A DNA stretch of 64,000 bases from Halomonadaceae bacterium T82-2 (GCA_001577635.1 LSBP01000002.1:124001-188000); one strand, 5' to 3'; counted from the stretch's first letter, positions 1 to 10,941 are shown. Numbers and translations are program-made. Notes: generated from the sequence alone by a model not told the origin.

Positions 1-358
<358 letters not shown>

Positions 359-479
359 TCATGATAGAGGGCGAACCCGCCACGGCGGGTCCGGCAAGGG
401 CTGTCATTGTAAGGAAAAGCGCTCCCCGCCGCGACCGCGGGGCAACTGCTGCTTGCCAGCCAGACACAGAGGCACCGGG

Positions 480-563
480 GACAGGTCGTAGAGGGGGTTT
501 TTGGCCATGGATAGCCAAAGCAGCGCCCAAGGAGGGGTACATAGCGCCCCTCGAAGACCTGTC
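480..563. repeat. Nested palindromic intergenic repeat, family A copy 1
   Basis: Outer arms GACAGGTC...GACCTGTC, inner TTTGGC...GCCAAA, internal box AGCGCCCAAGGAGGGGTACATAGCGCCC; related to 4205-4289 and 52050-52191. Confidence 0.75.
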
Positions 564-680
564 GACGGGTTAGCCCAGAAAGATGCGGAGGCTATCCTTG
601 TCGAGCTTGGCTGCGACCGGCACGCGGATGCGCAGCAAGGCGATCTCGGGTAAGGTAGGACGCTCTCCCGATTCCTTCGC

Positions 681-3600
681 ATGCCCGACCCGACGACCAA
701 CATGATCGCACGACTGGACCCTGCTTCCCGGACCGGTGCGCGTTACGTGGCCTTCCTCGACGCCCTGCGCGAGGCCGGCTTCACCGGCGACATCGCGCCG
801 GACTACGCCGACCGCACCGTGCTCGCCACCGACAACTCGATCTACCAGCGCCTGCCCCAGGCGGTGCTCTACCCGCGCGACGCCGAGGATCTCGAACGCA
901 TCGCCCGGCTCGCCGCCCGCGAGGACTTCCGCGAGATCGTGCTCGCCCCGCGCGGCGGCGGCACCGGCACCAACGGCCAGTCGCTCACCGACGGGCTGGT
1001 CATCGACGTCTCGAAGCACATGAACCGCATCCTCGAGATCGACGTCGAGAACCGCCGCGTCCGCGTGCAGGCCGGGGTGGTCAAGGACCAGCTCAACGCC
1101 GCCCTGAAGCCCCACGGGCTGTTCTTCGCGCCGGAGCTGTCCACCTCCAACCGGGCGACGATCGGCGGCATGATCTCCACCGATGCCAGCGGCCAGGGCA
1201 GCTGCGAGTACGGCAAGACCCGCGACCACGTGCTGGCCCTGAACGTGGTGCTGCGTGGCGGCGAGCGCCTGGAGAGCCGCCCGGTGGACGACGCCGGGCT
1301 CGCGGCGCTGTGCGAACGCGAGGGCATCGTCGGCGACGTGCACCGGACCGCCCGCGATATCATCGACACCCAACGCGAGGCGATCGACGCCACCTTTCCG
1401 CCGCTCAACCGCTGCCTGACCGGCTACGACCTGGCGCACCTGCGCGCCAAGGACGGTCACTTCGACCTCAACAGCGTGCTGTGCGGCTCGGAGGGCTCCC
1501 TGGCCTTTCTCGCCGAGGCGACGCTCAATGTGCTGCCGATTCCGGCGCACTCGACGCTGGTCAACGTTCGCTATGCCGGCTTCATGGACGCCCTGCGCGA
1601 CGCCAAGGCGCTGATGGCCGCCACGGCCTCGCCCACCTCGATCGAGACCGTCGACGACCGGGTGCTGCTACTGGCCATGCAGGACTTCGTCTGGGACAGC
1701 GTCGCCGAGTTCTTCCCCACCGGCGAGTCCGGGGCGCCGGCGGTGCGCGGTATCAACCTGATCGAGTTCAACGACGACGACCCCGAGCGCCTGGCCTCGC
1801 GGGTCGCCGACTTCTGCAAGCATCTCGAGGCCGACACCAGCGTCGAGCGCCTGGGCTACACCCTCGCCGAAGGCCGCGAGCAGATCGGCCGCGTCTACGC
1901 CATGCGCAAGCGCTCGGTGGGCCTGCTGGGCAACGTGCAGGGCGAAAAACGCCCCATCCCGTTCGTCGAGGACACCGCGGTGCCGCCCGAGCACCTGGCC
2001 GACTACATCGCCGAATTCCGCGACCTGCTCGACGGGTACGGCCTGAGCTACGGCATGTTCGGCCATGTCGACGCCGGGGTGCTCCACGTGCGCCCGGCGA
2101 TCGACATGAAGGACCCCGAGCAGGCGGCGCTGATCCGGCCGATCTCCGACGCCGTGGCCGCACTGACCCACAAGTACCACGGCCTGCTGTGGGGCGAGCA
2201 CGGCAAGGGCGTGCGCTCGGAATACGCACCCAGGTTCTTCGGCGACCTCTACCCCAGCCTGCAGCGCCTCAAGGGCGCCTTCGACCCGCGCAACCAGCTC
2301 AACCCCGGCAAGATCGCGACTCCGCTCTCTATCCCGCCCGAAGCCGCGGAAGCCGCCACGCCGCCCGGAGCCACGGGCGAGTCGGCTTCCGGGACGAGGA
2401 CGAGCGACGATGGTGATGAGCAGGCCGTGAAATGGGTCGACCCCGGCCTGCTGCGCATCGACGGTGTGCCGACCCGCGGCGAGCACGACCGGCAGATCGA
2501 CGAGCGCGTCTGGCAGGCCCACGGCGAGGCCGTGTACTGCAACGGCAACGGCGCCTGCTACAACTACGATCCCGATGACGCCATGTGCCCGTCGTGGAAG
2601 GCGACGCGCGATCGCGTCCACTCGCCCAAGGGGCGCGCCAGCCTGATGCGCGAGTGGCTGCGCCTGCAGGGCAACGCCGGCATCGACGTGCTGGACGAAT
2701 CACGCCGCACCCGCCGGGAAGGCGCCTGGGGCTTCGTGCGCGGCTTCCCGAAGCGTCTCGCCAATACCCTGGCGGCGCGGCGCGGCGAACCGGACGTGTC
2801 CCACCAGGTCTACGACGCCATGGCCGGCTGCCTGGCCTGCAAGTCCTGCGCCGGGCAGTGCCCGGTCAAGGTCAGCGTGCCCACCTTCCGGTCACAGTTC
2901 CTGGAGATCTACCACGGCCGTTACCTGCGACCGGTACGCGACTACCTGATTGGCGGGCTGGAGTTCCTCGTGCCCTACCTGCGCCCGGTGGCACCGCTCT
3001 ACAACGCCCTGCTCGACACCCGCCTGGTGGACCGTCTGCTGGCCGGCCCGATCGGCATGGTCGACAGCCCGCGGCTGTCGCGGGCGAACCTCGCCAAGCA
3101 GCTGCGCGCCTGGGGCATCGCCGAGGCCACGCCGACGACGCTGGGCCGGCTCACCGAGGCCCAGAAGGCACGCAGCGTGATCCTCGTCCAGGACGCCTTC
3201 ACCAGCCACTTCGAGGCCAAGCTGGTGATGGATATCGTCGAACTGCTGGGCCGGCTCGATATCCGCGTGTTCGTCGCGCCCTTCGCGCCCAACGGCAAGC
3301 CGCTGCACGTCCAGGGCTTTCTGGGCGCCTTCGCGCGCACCGCCGAGAAACAGGCCCGGCGTCTGTCGACCCTCGCCGAGTTCGGCGTGCCGCTGGTGGG
3401 CATCGACCCGGCGATGACGCTCACCTACCGCCAGGAATACGTCAAGGCGCTGGGCGCCGAGGCCGTCCCCGAGGTGAAGCTGCTTCAGGAGTGGCTGCTC
3501 GATCTGCCCGACGAGGCACTGCCCGAACGCGTTATCCACGACGACCCCGGTTTCCGGCTGTTGATCCACTGTACCGAGGCCACCAATGCCCCGGGCAGCC

Positions 3601-3893
3601 CCAGGGCCTGGCAACGGCTGTTCGCCCGCTTCGGCCTGCAGCTCGAACCGCTGGCCACCGGCTGCTGCGGCATGTCCGGCACCTACGGTCACGAGGCCCG
3701 CAACCGCGAGACCTCGGAAGCCGTCTACGACCTCTCCTGGCGCGAACGGGTCGAGGACCCGGCCAACGCCGGGCGCCTGCTGGCCACCGGCTACTCCTGC
3801 CGCAGCCAGGCCAAACGCCTGTCGGATACGACACTGCCGCATCCGCTACAGGGCTTGCTGCTGGCCCTCAAGCGCCAGCATCATCCGGCATGA
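681..3893 (+). CDS. ydiJ: FAD-binding and (Fe-S) oxidoreductase, YdiJ-like (D-2-hydroxyglutarate/D-lactate dehydrogenase type)
   Basis: 1070 aa; N-terminal FAD_binding_4 signature (LAPRGGGTGTNGQSLTDG), C-terminal Fe-S cysteine motifs (CLACKSCAGQCPVKV) and a CCG-type region (TGCCGMSGTYGHE). Confidence 0.85.
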   Translation: MPDPTTNMIARLDPASRTGARYVAFLDALREAGFTGDIAPDYADRTVLATDNSIYQRLPQAVLYPRDAEDLERIARLAAREDFREIVLAPRGGGTGTNGQSLTDGLVIDVSKHMNRILEIDVENRRVRVQAGVVKDQLNAALKPHGLFFAPELSTSNRATIGGMISTDASGQGSCEYGKTRDHVLALNVVLRGGERLESRPVDDAGLAALCEREGIVGDVHRTARDIIDTQREAIDATFPPLNRCLTGYDLAHLRAKDGHFDLNSVLCGSEGSLAFLAEATLNVLPIPAHSTLVNVRYAGFMDALRDAKALMAATASPTSIETVDDRVLLLAMQDFVWDSVAEFFPTGESGAPAVRGINLIEFNDDDPERLASRVADFCKHLEADTSVERLGYTLAEGREQIGRVYAMRKRSVGLLGNVQGEKRPIPFVEDTAVPPEHLADYIAEFRDLLDGYGLSYGMFGHVDAGVLHVRPAIDMKDPEQAALIRPISDAVAALTHKYHGLLWGEHGKGVRSEYAPRFFGDLYPSLQRLKGAFDPRNQLNPGKIATPLSIPPEAAEAATPPGATGESASGTRTSDDGDEQAVKWVDPGLLRIDGVPTRGEHDRQIDERVWQAHGEAVYCNGNGACYNYDPDDAMCPSWKATRDRVHSPKGRASLMREWLRLQGNAGIDVLDESRRTRREGAWGFVRGFPKRLANTLAARRGEPDVSHQVYDAMAGCLACKSCAGQCPVKVSVPTFRSQFLEIYHGRYLRPVRDYLIGGLEFLVPYLRPVAPLYNALLDTRLVDRLLAGPIGMVDSPRLSRANLAKQLRAWGIAEATPTTLGRLTEAQKARSVILVQDAFTSHFEAKLVMDIVELLGRLDIRVFVAPFAPNGKPLHVQGFLGAFARTAEKQARRLSTLAEFGVPLVGIDPAMTLTYRQEYVKALGAEAVPEVKLLQEWLLDLPDEALPERVIHDDPGFRLLIHCTEATNAPGSPRAWQRLFARFGLQLEPLATGCCGMSGTYGHEARNRETSEAVYDLSWRERVEDPANAGRLLATGYSCRSQAKRLSDTTLPHPLQGLLLALKRQHHPA

Positions 3894-3951
3894 GACACTG
3901 ACGGGGCCGCCCGGCCCCGCCACTCCACGGCACGCCGTAGCGGAGGTCGCC

Positions 3952-4152
3952 ATGTCACGGACACTGATCCTGATCGGCCTGGGCATCGTCGTCGTCGGGC
4001 TGCTCTGGCCCTGGCTGTCGAAGCTACCGCTGGGCCGTCTGCCCGGCGACCTGCTGATCCGGCGCGAACACGTCACCCTCTACATCCCCGTGACCACCAT
4101 GGTGCTGATCAGCGCGGTCCTGTCGCTGCTGGCCTGGCTCTTTCATCGCTAA
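3952..4152 (+). CDS. DUF2905-type small membrane protein
   Basis: 66 aa MSRTLILIGLGIVVVGLLWPWLSKLPLGRLPGDLLIRREHVTLYIPVTTM...; characteristic LGRLPGD motif. Confidence 0.8.
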   Translation: MSRTLILIGLGIVVVGLLWPWLSKLPLGRLPGDLLIRREHVTLYIPVTTMVLISAVLSLLAWLFHR

Positions 4153-4204
4153 CCCTGTCGCTAATGCAGGACAAGCGCAGTTGGCTCGGGCCAGGGGCGC
4201 CGGG

Positions 4205-4289
4205 GACAGCTCGAAGAGGGGGTCCTGCGCCATGGATGGCGCAGGTAGCGCCCATGGAGGGTTTCACAGCGCCCCCTCGCAGAGCTGTC
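4205..4289. repeat. Nested palindromic intergenic repeat, family A copy 2
   Basis: Outer arms GACAGCTC...GAGCTGTC; inner perfect hairpin CCTGCGCCAT-GG-ATGGCGCAGG (4224-4245); box AGCGCCCATGGAGGGTTTCACAGCGCCC. Confidence 0.8.
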
Positions 4290-4418
4290 GACGGATCAGA
4301 CCCTGGCGACGACACGAACTACGCTAGCCTTGGTTGTCACCGCTGCGCGATTGCGCCCCGACCGGCGGCCGGTTAGGCTGCGCGCTCGTTCTGCTCGCCA
4401 CACCGGGGAATCGTCATC

Positions 4419-6257
4419 ATGCAGCATCCTGCCCTCGTGCTGACCGGCATCGGCCTGCTGGCGCTCGCCTGCCAGTGGCTCGCCTGGCGCCTGCGCCTGC
4501 CGGCCATCCTGCCGCTGCTGCTCGGCGGCATCGCCGCGGGCCCGGTCACCGGCCTGCTCGAGCCGGACGCCCTGCTGGGCGAGCTGCTGTTCCCGCTGGT
4601 CTCGCTGGCGGTCGCGGTGATCCTCTTCGAGGGCAGCCTGACCCTGGACCTCAAGGACCTGCGCGGCCACGGCCGCACGGTGCGCCGACTGGTGATGTGG
4701 GGTGCCCTGGTCACCGGCGTGATCGGCGCACTGGCGGCTCACTGGCTTCTCGGGCTCGACTGGCAGATGGCCAGCGTGCTGGGGGCGGTGCTGGTGGTCA
4801 CCGGGCCGACCGTGGTGCTGCCCCTGCTGCAGACACTGCGCGCCCGCACCCACCTGACGCAGATCCTGCGCTGGGAAGGCATCCTGATCGACCCGGTGGG
4901 CGCGATCGGCGCCGTTCTGGTCTACGAGTTCGTGGCCCTGGGACTCGCCCAGGGAGCGATCACCCACACCCTGGTGCTGTTCGGCAAGACGCTGTTCATC
5001 GGCTTCGGCCTGGGCATGATCGGCGGTTATCTGTGGGGGCTGGTGCTGCGCCATCACTGGCTGCCTCAGCGCCTGCACAGCTTCGGCACCCTGATGACCA
5101 TGCTCGGGCTGTTCACGGTCTCCAACCAGCTCTTCCACGAATCGGGACTGCTCACCGTGACGGTGATGGGCGTGTGGCTGGCCAACATGCGCGCCGTGCC
5201 CACCCAGCAGATCATCGAGTTCAAGGAAACGCTCTCGGTACTGCTGATCTCGGGGCTGTTCATCCTGCTGGCCGCGCGGCTGACCACCGACCAGCTGGCA
5301 TCGCTGTCGTGGTCGGCCTGGGGCTATCTGATCGTGCTGGTATGGGTCGCCCGCCCGCTGGCGGTCTGGCTGTGCACCCTGGGCAGCGGCCTGCACTGGC
5401 GCGAGAAGGCGTTGCTGGCATGGCTGTCCCCCCGCGGCATCGTCGCCGCCGCGGTGGCCTCGCTGTTCGCCATCAAGCTCGAGGACGCCGGGGTCGCCGA
5501 CGCCGACCGGCTGGTGCCGATCACCTTCCTGGTGATCATCAGCACCGTGGTGGTACAGAGCCTGCTGTCGCGGCCGATCGCCCGACTGCTCGGAGTCAGC
5601 GAACCACCGCCCTCGGGCTTTCTGATCCTCGGCGCCAACCCCCTGGCGCGTGCCGTGGCCCGGGCGCTGACCGACGCCGGCTTCGCGGTGCGTCTGGCCG
5701 ACACCAACTGGGACGCCGTGCAGGAGGCCCGCATGGCCGGCCTGCCGGTCTACTACGGCAACCCGCTCTCGGAGCACGCCGCCCAGCACCTGGAGCTGAC
5801 CGGCATCGGCCACCTGCTGCCGCTCTCGCCCTACCGGGAACTCAACAACCTGGCGGCCCTGCACTTCGAACACCTGCTCGGCCACGGCAAGGTCTTTCGC
5901 CTGGCCGAGCACGACGACCCCGGCGCCCACCGTCTTCGCGAACAGGCACTGGCTCACCTGCCGCTGCTGTTCGCCGAGGACGCCACCTATGCGCGCCTGT
6001 CCAGTCTGATCGCCGGCGGCGCCGAGCTGCGCAGTGCCCGGCTCAGCGAGTCCTTCGGCATCGACGACTATCGCGCGATCCATGACGATCGCCTGCTGCC
6101 GATGTTCTGCATCGGCCAGGGCGGCCGCCTGCGCATCGCCAGCAACCGCCAGCCTCTCGCGCCCCGGGCGGGCGAGACGCTGATCAGCCTGATCTTTCCC
6201 GATTCCCCGGAATATGCCCCGAAACGGGACGACCGGCACTCGACACAGCACGCCTGA
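4419..6257 (+). CDS. Cation:proton antiporter (CPA1/NhaP type) with C-terminal TrkA-N-like nucleotide-binding domain
   Basis: 612 aa; multi-TM N-half with WLSPRGIVAAAVASLFA; C-terminal GFLILGANPLARAVARALTDAGFAVRLADTNWDAV Rossmann segment. Confidence 0.85.
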   Translation: MQHPALVLTGIGLLALACQWLAWRLRLPAILPLLLGGIAAGPVTGLLEPDALLGELLFPLVSLAVAVILFEGSLTLDLKDLRGHGRTVRRLVMWGALVTGVIGALAAHWLLGLDWQMASVLGAVLVVTGPTVVLPLLQTLRARTHLTQILRWEGILIDPVGAIGAVLVYEFVALGLAQGAITHTLVLFGKTLFIGFGLGMIGGYLWGLVLRHHWLPQRLHSFGTLMTMLGLFTVSNQLFHESGLLTVTVMGVWLANMRAVPTQQIIEFKETLSVLLISGLFILLAARLTTDQLASLSWSAWGYLIVLVWVARPLAVWLCTLGSGLHWREKALLAWLSPRGIVAAAVASLFAIKLEDAGVADADRLVPITFLVIISTVVVQSLLSRPIARLLGVSEPPPSGFLILGANPLARAVARALTDAGFAVRLADTNWDAVQEARMAGLPVYYGNPLSEHAAQHLELTGIGHLLPLSPYRELNNLAALHFEHLLGHGKVFRLAEHDDPGAHRLREQALAHLPLLFAEDATYARLSSLIAGGAELRSARLSESFGIDDYRAIHDDRLLPMFCIGQGGRLRIASNRQPLAPRAGETLISLIFPDSPEYAPKRDDRHSTQHA

Positions 6258-6313
6258 AACGCATCGGCCGCCCACGCGGGGCGGCCGATACCGGTTGCCA
6301 GCGAGGCGACGGC

Positions 6314-7117
6314 TCAGAAGAACAGACGGCGCAGCGCGGCGCCGGGGTCGGCCTCGCGCATGAAGGCCTCGCCCACCAGGAAGCCGTTGACGCCGTGCTC
6401 GCGCATATGCTCCACGTCGCCACGGGTATGGATGCCCGATTCGGTGACCACGGTCACCCCTTCGGGCACCCGCGTCAGCAGCTGGAAGGTCGTGTCGAGG
6501 CTGGTCTCGAAGGTGCGCAGGTCGCGGTTGTTGATGCCCACCAGCGCCAGATCCAGGTTCAGCGCCCGCTCGAGCTCCAGGGCGTCGTGAACCTCGACCA
6601 GCACGTCCATGCCCAGCGCCAGCGCCTGCTGGTGCAGGTCCTTGAGCTGCGCATCGTCGAGCGCCGCCACGATCAGCAGGATGCTGTCGGCGCCGATCGC
6701 CCGCGCCTCACTGACCTGGTAGCCGTTGACGATGAAATCCTTGCGGAGCACCGGCAGCTGACAGGCCGCGCGCGCCGACTGCAGGTATGCCTCGCAGCCC
6801 TGGAAGTAGTCGGCATCGGTCAGCACCGACAGGCAGCTGGCACCGGCCTCGGCATAGGCGCGGGCGATCGCTTCGGGATCGAACGCCTCGCGGATCACGC
6901 CCTTCGAGGGCGAGGCCTTCTTGACCTCGGCGATGACCGCCGGGTCGCCGTCGTCGATGGCGCGCTGCAGCGCGGCGGTGAAGCCGCGCGGCGCCGACTG
7001 GGCCGCGGCCTGTTCGAGCAGGGTGGCCTCGCTGACCCGGGCGCGCCGCTCGGCGATCTCCTCCTCCTTGCGGGCCAGGATCCGTGCCAGGATGGTCGGC
7101 AGATTGGATGGACTCAT
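6314..7117 (-). CDS. trpC: Indole-3-glycerol phosphate synthase
   Basis: 267 aa; [42 protein letters not shown] signatures. Confidence 0.96.
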   Translation of the reverse strand: MSPSNLPTILARILARKEEEIAERRARVSEATLLEQAAAQSAPRGFTAALQRAIDDGDPAVIAEVKKASPSKGVIREAFDPEAIARAYAEAGASCLSVLTDADYFQGCEAYLQSARAACQLPVLRKDFIVNGYQVSEARAIGADSILLIVAALDDAQLKDLHQQALALGMDVLVEVHDALELERALNLDLALVGINNRDLRTFETSLDTTFQLLTRVPEGVTVVTESGIHTRGDVEHMREHGVNGFLVGEAFMREADPGAALRRLFF

Positions 7118-8151
7118 GACACCTCCCCGCCCTGATCGGCAAATACCCGTGTGAAGTTGGCCAGCTCGCGCATCTTCTCCAGCGCCAGGCCGCTGCCCAT
7201 CGCATCCTGGGCCATGGCCACCCCCTCGGCGATGCTGTCGGCGATGTCACCGGCGTAGAGGGCCGCCCCGGCGTTGAGCGCGACGATGTCCGCCGCCTCG
7301 CCCTCGCCGGCGAGCGCCTCGCGCACCAGCCGCAGGCTGTCCTCCGCGGTCACCACCTTGAGCGGCTCCAGCGACTGGCGTTCGATGCCGAAGTCCTCGG
7401 GGGCGATGGTGTACTCGTGGATCTCGCCATCGCGCAGCTCGGCCACCCGGGTCGGCGCCGCCAGCGAGATCTCGTCGAGCCCGTCCTCGGCATGCACGAC
7501 CAGCACGTGACGGCTGCCCAGGCGCTTGACCGCCTCGGCCATCAGCGGCACCAGCTCGGGCTGATAGACGCCCAGCAGCTGGTGCAGGGCCCCGGCCGGA
7601 TTGGTCAGCGGCCCCAGGATGTTGAAGACCGTGCGCACCCCCATCTCGCGGCGCGGGCCGATGGCGTGACGCATCGCCGGGTGGTGCATGGGCGCGAACA
7701 TGAAGCCCACGCCGACTTCCTCGATGCAGCGCGCCACCTCGACCGGCCTGAGGTCGAGCTTGATGCCCGCCACGTCGAACAGGTCGGCGCTGCCCGAGGA
7801 GGAGGAGACGCTGCGGTTGCCGTGCTTGGCGACATGGCCGCCGGCCGCCGCCACCACGAAGCTCGACGCCGTCGACACGTTGAACAGGTTGGCCCCGTCG
7901 CCGCCGGTGCCGACGATATCCACCACGTCCGGCAGGCCGACCGGCACCGGCAGCATCAGTTCGCGCATGACCTGCGCGGCGGCCGCCACCTCGTCGACCG
8001 TCTCCCCCTTCATCGACAGGCCGATCAGGAAGGCGCCGACCTGTGCATCCGTCGCCTCGCCGGTCATGATCAGGTTCATCACCGCATGGGTCTCGGCGTA
8101 GCTCAGATGGCGCCCGCGCATCACCGCGTCGATGGCTTCTCGCATCTGCAT
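7114..8151 (-). CDS. trpD: Anthranilate phosphoribosyltransferase
   Basis: [21 protein letters not shown]..., [41 protein letters not shown]; 4-nt overlap with trpC start. Confidence 0.96.
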   Translation of the reverse strand: MQMREAIDAVMRGRHLSYAETHAVMNLIMTGEATDAQVGAFLIGLSMKGETVDEVAAAAQVMRELMLPVPVGLPDVVDIVGTGGDGANLFNVSTASSFVVAAAGGHVAKHGNRSVSSSSGSADLFDVAGIKLDLRPVEVARCIEEVGVGFMFAPMHHPAMRHAIGPRREMGVRTVFNILGPLTNPAGALHQLLGVYQPELVPLMAEAVKRLGSRHVLVVHAEDGLDEISLAAPTRVAELRDGEIHEYTIAPEDFGIERQSLEPLKVVTAEDSLRLVREALAGEGEAADIVALNAGAALYAGDIADSIAEGVAMAQDAMGSGLALEKMRELANFTRVFADQGGEVS

Positions 8152-8165
8152 GTTGTGTTCCCCCT

Positions 8166-8750
8166 TCAGGCGCCGCGTTGCAAAAAGTTCGCCAGCAGCT
8201 CGTGGCCCTGGCGCGTCAGGATGGATTCCGGATGAAACTGGACCCCCTCGATATCCAGCGTCTTGTGGCGCAGCCCCATGATCAGTCCGGGCGTGACGTC
8301 GTCCTCGTCGACCCGGGCGGTCACCGTCAGGCACTCGGGCAGGCCCTCGTCGGCGACCACCAGTGAATGATAGCGGGTGACCTCCAGCGGATCGTCCAGG
8401 CCGGCGAACACGCCCTCGCCGCGATGGCGCACCCGCGAGGTCTTGCCGTGCATGACCTGCGGCGCGCGCACCACCGAACCGCCGAACACCTGACCGATGG
8501 CCTGATGCCCCAGGCAGATGCCCAGGATCGGCAGCCTGCCGGCGAAATGCCGGATGACCTCCATCGAGATCCCCGCCTCGTCCGGCGTGCAGGGGCCGGG
8601 CGAAATCACGATATGCGACGGCGCCAGGGCCTCGATCTCGGCCAGGGTGATGGCATCGTTGCGATGGGTCTGGACCTCGGCACCCAGCTCGGCCAGATAC
8701 TGCACCACGTTGAAGGTAAAGCTGTCGTAATTGTCGATCATCAAGATCAT
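8166..8750 (-). CDS. trpG: Anthranilate synthase component II (glutamine amidotransferase)
   Basis: 194 aa; [56 protein letters not shown]. Confidence 0.96.
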   Translation of the reverse strand: MILMIDNYDSFTFNVVQYLAELGAEVQTHRNDAITLAEIEALAPSHIVISPGPCTPDEAGISMEVIRHFAGRLPILGICLGHQAIGQVFGGSVVRAPQVMHGKTSRVRHRGEGVFAGLDDPLEVTRYHSLVVADEGLPECLTVTARVDEDDVTPGLIMGLRHKTLDIEGVQFHPESILTRQGHELLANFLQRGA

Positions 8751-8858
8751 TTGGGCTGCAAGCTCCTGATTTCATTGATTCACTGTGGCGAGATCGGCCC
8801 ATCTTGCCCACCCGCGTACTTACCACGCCCAAATCAGCCCCATTTCGAGACGGCAGAC

Positions 8859-8886
8859 ACAAAAACGCCGCCCCGGAGGCGGCGTT
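8859..8886 (-). terminator. Attenuator terminator upstream of trpGDC
   Basis: Perfect 9-bp stem AACGCCGCC (8864-8872)/GGCGGCGTT (8878-8886), followed on the minus strand by a U-tract (GTTTTTGTG). Confidence 0.85.
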
Positions 8887-8913
8887 GATACTCGGATACA
8901 CGACGGCCGCCTC

Positions 8914-8967
8914 TTACTGGCCGAGGCGCCAAGCGTTGCCGTTGGTCGTGATCGCGAGAGTGTTCAT
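8914..8967 (-). CDS. trpL: Putative trp operon leader peptide MNTLAITTNGNAWRLGQ
   Basis: 17-codon ORF between a TATAAT box and the attenuator hairpin; one Trp codon five codons before the stop; the region after the stop can form 8-bp GAGGCGGC/GCCGCCTC pairing that excludes the terminator. Confidence 0.8.
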   Translation of the reverse strand: MNTLAITTNGNAWRLGQ

Positions 8968-8971
8968 GGCG

Positions 8972-9003
8972 ATTATAGTGTGGCGGCAGGCGATGGCTGT
9001 CAA
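8972..9003 (-). promoter_or_regulatory. Putative trpGDC promoter
   Basis: Minus strand TTGACA (9003-8998) and TATAAT (8977-8972); 20-nt gap to TATAAT, or 17 nt to the overlapping CACTAT. Confidence 0.55.
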
Positions 9004-9039
9004 GCCGGCCCCGGCAGCGCCGGGGCCGGGCTGCAAGGC

Positions 9040-10736
9040 TCAGAACTCGCTCCAGTCATCCTCCGGCGCGGTATCCTGGTGGGCGTGACGACGACCGGCA
9101 CTCTGCCCGCCATGCCCGGCACTTGCCGAACGTCCCTTGCCGCCGGAAGCCGGCAGGCGTGCCACGCCGCTTCCCTGTCCGGAGGCGGCGGAGCCATCGA
9201 CACGGAAGGTGCCGACGATCGACAGCAGCTGCTCGGCCTGCTCCTCGAGCGAGGCGGCGGCGGCGCTCGACTGCTCCACCAGCGAGGCGTTCTGCTGGGT
9301 GGCCGAGTCCATCTGGGTGATGGCGACGTTGATCTGCTCGATGCCGCTGTTCTGCTCCCGGGTGGCATGGGAGATTTCGCTCATCAGGTGCGAGACCCGG
9401 CGAATCGCCTCGACCGTCTCATTGATGGTCTCGCCGCTGCGCTCGGCCTGCTCGGCACCCTTCTCGATACGCGCCGTGGAAGCCTCGAGCATCTCGCGGA
9501 TCTCGCGGGCGGAATCCGCGCTGCGGCTGGCCAGGGAGCGCACCTCGCTGGCGACCACGGCGAAGCCGCGCCCCTGCTCGCCGGCCCGGGCCGCCTCCAC
9601 CGAGGCGTTGAGCGCCAGGATGTTGGTCTGGAAGGCAATGGAGTCGATGACGCCGATGATGTCGTTGATCTTCTTCGAACTCTCGGCGATCTCGCGCATC
9701 AGCGTGACGGTGCGCTGGACCTCCTCGCCACCGCTTTCGGCGGTCGACGACGCCTGGCTGGACAGTCGGTCCGCCTCGACGGCCGAGTCGGTGTTCTGGC
9801 GCACGGTCGAAGCCATCTCCTCCATGCTGGAGGCGGTTTCCTGAATCGCCGAGGCCTGCTCCTCGGTGCGCGACGACAGGTCCTGACTGCCTGCCGCGAT
9901 CTCGCGGGCACCGGTAAAGACGCTGTCGCTGCTCTGGCGCAGCGAGGTGACCACGTCCTTGAGCCGCTGCTGCATGCGCCCGAGGGCACCGAACAGCTTT
10001 CCGATCTCGTTGTTGCCCCGCTCGTTGATACGGGCGGTGAGATCCCCCTTGGCGATCCGCTCGAAGTGCTCCACCGCCTCGTCCAGCGGCCGCACGACGA
10101 TACGGATCATGCCCACCCGAAGCAGCACCGCCAGCACCAGCGCGAGGACCAGAAGACCGACGGAGAGAGCATTGACGACCTGCCCCATCCGCGCGGTTTC
10201 GGCAATCAGCTCATCACCACGAGTCTCGATATAATGGACGAAATCACGCACGGCGGTATCGAAGCTACCATAGGCATCCTTCAGTGCAGCTGTCTGCTCC
10301 TGAACGGCAGCCGGACTGGGATTCGCCAGCAGGGGCTGCAGCGTGTTATCGACGAGCCCCTGATAGGCTTGGGTGATCGTCTTCACGTAGGGAGCGCGTC
10401 TTGAGCCATCCTGCAGCGGGACGGCCTGGAACTGCTGAAAGCGTTCCCGGGCGCGGTCGAGATACTCCTGAGCCTCGGCCTTGCTGGCCTGGGCTTCCTG
10501 AGTACTGCCCTGGCGACTGAACGTCGCGTAGGCCTTCAGGGCCGATTCGGCGTTGAGCAGGTTCACCTGGGTGGGTTGATCGTGTTGGCCTGCTCGATGT
10601 TGATATCCGACAGTTCGTTGACTGCCTGGGAGCCTGTCTGGTTCGAATAGATTCCCACGGCGCTGATCAGGGCGATCATCAGCACCAGGGCCGCCAGAGC
10701 GAGTGTCAGGCTCCGGCGTATGGAAAGGTTGCTCAT
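9040..10736 (-). pseudogene. Methyl-accepting chemotaxis protein, split by an apparent 1-nt frameshift near 10570
   Basis: Upstream frame [57 protein letters not shown] (stop 10563-10565) continues in the other frame as [19 protein letters not shown]...HAMP...MCP signalling domain ([76 protein letters not shown]). Confidence 0.8.
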
Positions 10737-10941
10737 TCGACTTACTCCGCCACGCATGGATGGGAAAGGGCTGCTTTTCCCTTTATCGGCGGAAGCGCAT
10801 GAACCTTAAGCCGGAATACGCACTATTTCTTAACCAATGTAAGCAAGCCCGGCGGCCCGCAGACATGACACAACAAGCACCCGCGCCCCGCCTGCCGAGG
10901 CAGACGGGGCATGGTCCATGCCGTCGCGTGGAACGTGGGGA

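Noticed and set aside
4296-6275. 659-aa minus-strand ORF
   Set aside because: Antisense of the cation/proton antiporter; Gln/Gly/His/Arg-rich low complexity.
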